DNA from: Litorivicinus sp.
Lineage (GTDB): Bacteria > Pseudomonadota > Gammaproteobacteria > Pseudomonadales > Litorivicinaceae
Direction: 5' to 3'
DNA: 64,000 nt
Assembly: GCA_028339155.1 (NCBI GenBank)
Contig: JAOLBK010000010.1
Location: 1 to 64,000 of the forward strand
Both the position numbers and the translations under genes were made by a program. The notes under the pieces were generated by a model. That model was not told the DNA's origin. It did no database searches and saw nothing but the letters and a program-made list of their open reading frames with translations. Positions 61,717 through 64,000 of the stretch are shown piece after piece (within the stretch, counting starts at the first letter, position 1; every line of letters starts with the position of its first letter).

Positions 61717-62918
61717 GCAGGTCTCCAGGTCAAAAAGTTAATCGTACGTATTCGGCTGTACACAATTAAAAGTACGATAACGGAAGCGGCGATTAAAATA
61801 TATCCGGCAGCTTGCCAGTTCTGGAAATATTCGACGGCCCAACCGGTTAGCGATGGCCCGAAAAGAATGCCTGCGCCCTGAACTTGGAGCATCAAACCGT
61901 TGAAGGCCGGGATATCTGATTTTTCAGATGCTAGTTTGCTGATCAGTACAAATGCTGCAGAAGGCGTCAAGCTCGTAAATAAAGCACCAATTAAAATACC
62001 TGATAATCTGACCACATCAGGAATTGATGGCATGAACAAGAGTATTGCGATTAGTGGTACTGCAAGGAAATGAATATTTATTAAAACGTGGGGCTTTATT
62101 CCCCGATGAATTGCGTAGCCTGAGATAAAGTTCCCAAAGACATTTAGTAAGCAAAAGCCTGCAATCGTTAGCGAGATCACCGTAAATGATAGGCCGAGTT
62201 CGCTAGTTCCATAGATTGGAATAAACTGTAAGATAACGTGAAATACCAGTGAGTGTACGGCAAAGATACAGCCAATCCAGATGAGTGGAGTGGTTCGGAT
62301 CGTACGCTCTAATTTGGATTGATCTAGTTTAAATCGGATCGGTTCTTGGTCGCTGGGGATCCAGATAAGGGCCGCGATTAGGCAGGCTATGGAAAAGCCA
62401 ACAGAGAACCACCACAAACCTCTCCATCCATAGTCCGGAATTAATAAAGGCGCTAACAGAAAGCTCATGGCCGTTCCGAAGGGCATGAAGGCCGCCCATG
62501 CACCCGTGTACTTTGCCCGCGATGTCTCGCTTGTAAACATTGATACGGTTGTGGGGCCAGCGATCATCATAATAATCAGGCCAATACCCTCGAATGCACG
62601 TCCAATGATTAAAAATTGATAATCATCTGAGCTGAGTGATAAAAGACTTCCGCTTGCTGAGAGCAACATGGCTAAGCAGATTAGACGTTTGACACCAATT
62701 CCTGGCATCAGATTGCCTACAAAAATACCAATAAAGATTGTTAGTAGTGTGAATGTCGATGCCAAAATTCCAGCCTCGGTCAACGACATCGAGAATTCAT
62801 TGATCAATGAATTCATTGATGGGCCGAGCTTTGCAATATGAATGCCGCAAACGGCGCCGCAAAAGACGATAATTATCGTAATAAACCATTGTTTTCTTTG
62901 GCTGAAAAAATAATCCAT
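61713..62918 (-). CDS. Major facilitator superfamily transporter
   Basis: A 401-aa twelve-helix protein. The loop after helix 2 (GNLMPGIGVKRL) is a loose version of the MFS motif A, and the GIHIAKLGPSM start is hydrophobic. It is the first gene of a leftward operon with pobA and the class II aldolase, so 4-hydroxybenzoate or a related acid is the likely solute. It is divergent from the DctP gene at 63150 over a 231-bp promoter region in which I see no strong motif. Confidence 0.85.
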   Translation of the reverse strand: MDYFFSQRKQWFITIIIVFCGAVCGIHIAKLGPSMNSLINEFSMSLTEAGILASTFTLLTIFIGIFVGNLMPGIGVKRLICLAMLLSASGSLLSLSSDDYQFLIIGRAFEGIGLIIMMIAGPTTVSMFTSETSRAKYTGAWAAFMPFGTAMSFLLAPLLIPDYGWRGLWWFSVGFSIACLIAALIWIPSDQEPIRFKLDQSKLERTIRTTPLIWIGCIFAVHSLVFHVILQFIPIYGTSELGLSFTVISLTIAGFCLLNVFGNFISGYAIHRGIKPHVLINIHFLAVPLIAILLFMPSIPDVVRLSGILIGALFTSLTPSAAFVLISKLASEKSDIPAFNGLMLQVQGAGILFGPSLTGWAVEYFQNWQAAGYILIAASVIVLLIVYSRIRTINFLTWRPA

Positions 62919-63149
62919 TTGCTTCTCGTTTGATTGCTACTTTTACTAATGAAAAACGCTCTTCTGGGATAAAAATAACCTCTTTATTGGTCGGGTTATC
63001 TAGGCGACGTTTATCTCATTTTTGTCGTAGTCGATGATTAATTATGAAGCTAAACCAGGCGGGAAATAACGTTTTTTGGTATAACTACAATCTAATTGGT
63101 AACTTAATTGTCAATATTAACTCTACAAAGAGAATTGGAGAAAACAATA

Positions 63150-64000
63150 ATGATTGTAGGTAAGAAAATTATTGGTGGTCTTACTGGACTGCTCGGGGCA
63201 TGTGTTTTGAGTTCGGCAGTCTATGCGGCTGACTATAATCTCAAATTGCATCACTTATTAAGCCCTAAATCACTTGCTCATACTGCGATGCTGGTCCCCT
63301 GGGTCAAGCAAATAGAGGATAAGACAGGTGGCAGAGTTAAAATTGAAATTTATCCTGCAATGTCCTTGGGTGGTAAGCCGCCACAGCTCATTAAGCAAGC
63401 TCGTGATGGTGTAGTTGATATCGTGTGGACGGTTAATGGTTATACGCCTGGGCTATTCCCTCGAACAGAGGTTTTTGAATTGCCTTTTATTCATACGAAC
63501 AATCCTAAAGCAACAAATCTAGCGATGTATGAGATGTTCGATGAGTACCTTGCTGACGAATATAAGGGTACGAAGGTTATGTTTTTGCATGTCCATCAAG
63601 GACAAGCATTTCATATGGTAGATAAATTAATTCGCACACCTGCTGACGTTGCTGGTATGAAATTACGTATACCTACCCGCACAGGTTCTTGGGTAATTGA
63701 AGCATTGGGTGCAGCGCCAACTGCTATGCCTGTTCCTGCTTTACCGCAGGCATTGTCTAAGAAAGTAGTCGATGGGGCATTAATTCCTTGGGAAATTATT
63801 CCTCCATTGAAGTTACAAGAGTTGACCAAGTATCAGATTGAGGGATACAAAGGTGCCCGCTTCGGAACGACTACGTTCCAGGTCACGATGAATCAGAAAA
63901 CTTGGAATTCTTTGCCTGCTGATATCCAAAAGGCGATTGATGAAGTTAATTCAGAAGCTTGGGCTGCTGAAGTTGGTGAGATCTGGACTAACTCAGACAA
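63150..64000 (+). CDS. TRAP transporter solute-binding protein, DctP family (3' truncated)
   Basis: The first 283 codons of a receptor that runs off the window. MIVGKKIIGGLTGLLGAC starts a signal peptide that ends near AVYAAD. HHLLSPKSLAHTAMLVPWV, EIYPAMSLGGKPPQLIKQA and KLRIPTRTGSWVIEALGAAP are DctP signatures, including the Arg that binds the carboxylate. GGAG lies 12 nt before ATG. Its permease genes should be to the right. The solute is probably another carboxylic acid. Confidence 0.9.
   Translation, partial: MIVGKKIIGGLTGLLGACVLSSAVYAADYNLKLHHLLSPKSLAHTAMLVPWVKQIEDKTGGRVKIEIYPAMSLGGKPPQLIKQARDGVVDIVWTVNGYTPGLFPRTEVFELPFIHTNNPKATNLAMYEMFDEYLADEYKGTKVMFLHVHQGQAFHMVDKLIRTPADVAGMKLRIPTRTGSWVIEALGAAPTAMPVPALPQALSKKVVDGALIPWEIIPPLKLQELTKYQIEGYKGARFGTTTFQVTMNQKTWNSLPADIQKAIDEVNSEAWAAEVGEIWTNSD

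Noticed and set aside
1-64000. CRISPR arrays, tRNA or rRNA genes, transposases, integrases, phage genes
   Set aside because: None was recognised on reading either strand; the region looks like an assembled catabolic island without visible mobility genes.

Overview
The window is a dense, plasmid- or island-like catabolic region of a proteobacterium. Gene order, Shine-Dalgarno-led ATG/GTG/TTG starts and families such as TctABC, TAXI-TRAP, DctP-TRAP, PobA and MobA all point to a heterotrophic Gram-negative bacterium of moderate GC content. A marine or soil gamma- or beta-proteobacterium fits best, but this is inference; no rRNA, tRNA, CRISPR array or insertion sequence was recognised. About sixty protein genes lie in short operons on both strands, nearly all for uptake or oxidation of small (aromatic or carboxylated) organic acids.

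Layout. 0-1.8 kb (-): partial isochorismatase-family hydrolase, a His-tailed unknown protein and a GAPDH homologue. 1.9-9.1 kb (+): cupin, 3-hydroxyisobutyrate-dehydrogenase-like enzyme, LysR regulator, hydantoinase/oxoprolinase HyuB and HyuA, TauD-type dioxygenase. 9.1-12.9 kb (-): class II aldolase, flavin aromatic hydroxylase, ACMSD-like amidohydrolase, Rieske ferredoxin. 13-14.8 kb (+): Rieske oxygenase with a coupled unknown protein. 14.8-16.5 kb (-): dienelactone hydrolase and two small half-permeases. 16.7-17.8 kb (+): two single-domain cupins. 17.9-21.3 kb (-): 58-aa ORF, 4,5-dihydroxyphthalate-decarboxylase-like protein, SDR, MarR regulator, TauE. 21.4-25.3 kb (+): a second decarboxylase-like paralogue and a TAXI-TRAP transporter. 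25.3-26.0 kb: a diverged tandem duplication with gene-end relics. 25.8-28.1 kb: Rieske oxygenase (-) and phthalate-dioxygenase-type reductase (+). 28.1-32.2 kb (+): Gfo/Idh/MocA, NadC-like, ornithine-cyclodeaminase-like and 3-HIBADH-like enzymes. 32.3-35.4 kb (+): tripartite tricarboxylate transporter (fused TctAB, then TctC). 35.5-39.0 kb (+): orphan EutA, bicupin, TauD. 39.1-46.7 kb: ArsC, second OCD, GST, second TAXI-TRAP with an orphan HyuB, second TauE. 47-52.3 kb (+): aldehyde dehydrogenase, ThDP enzyme, second TctAB fusion. 52.5 kb: a 24-codon minigene with an extreme Shine-Dalgarno sequence. 52.8-54.6 kb (-): solute-binding-fold protein and TctC. 54.8-59.7 kb (+): hydrolase, MobA, TauD, MetE-core protein. 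59.7-62.9 kb (-): class II aldolase, PobA, MFS carrier. 63.15 kb to the end (+): partial DctP.

How it works together. Five tripartite solute-binding-protein systems (two TTT, two TAXI-TRAP, one DctP-TRAP), an MFS carrier and two TauE exporters serve several peripheral pathways. Phthalate-type Rieske oxygenases, two dihydroxyphthalate-decarboxylase-like proteins, MobA (3-hydroxybenzoate 4-hydroxylase) and PobA (4-hydroxybenzoate 3-hydroxylase) all suggest convergence on protocatechuate, yet no protocatechuate ring-cleavage dioxygenase is recognisable here. A shared near-palindrome TTAGRTNNCTAAKT occurs in four promoter regions, one in front of the marR-containing operon; it may tie four separated blocks into one MarR regulon.
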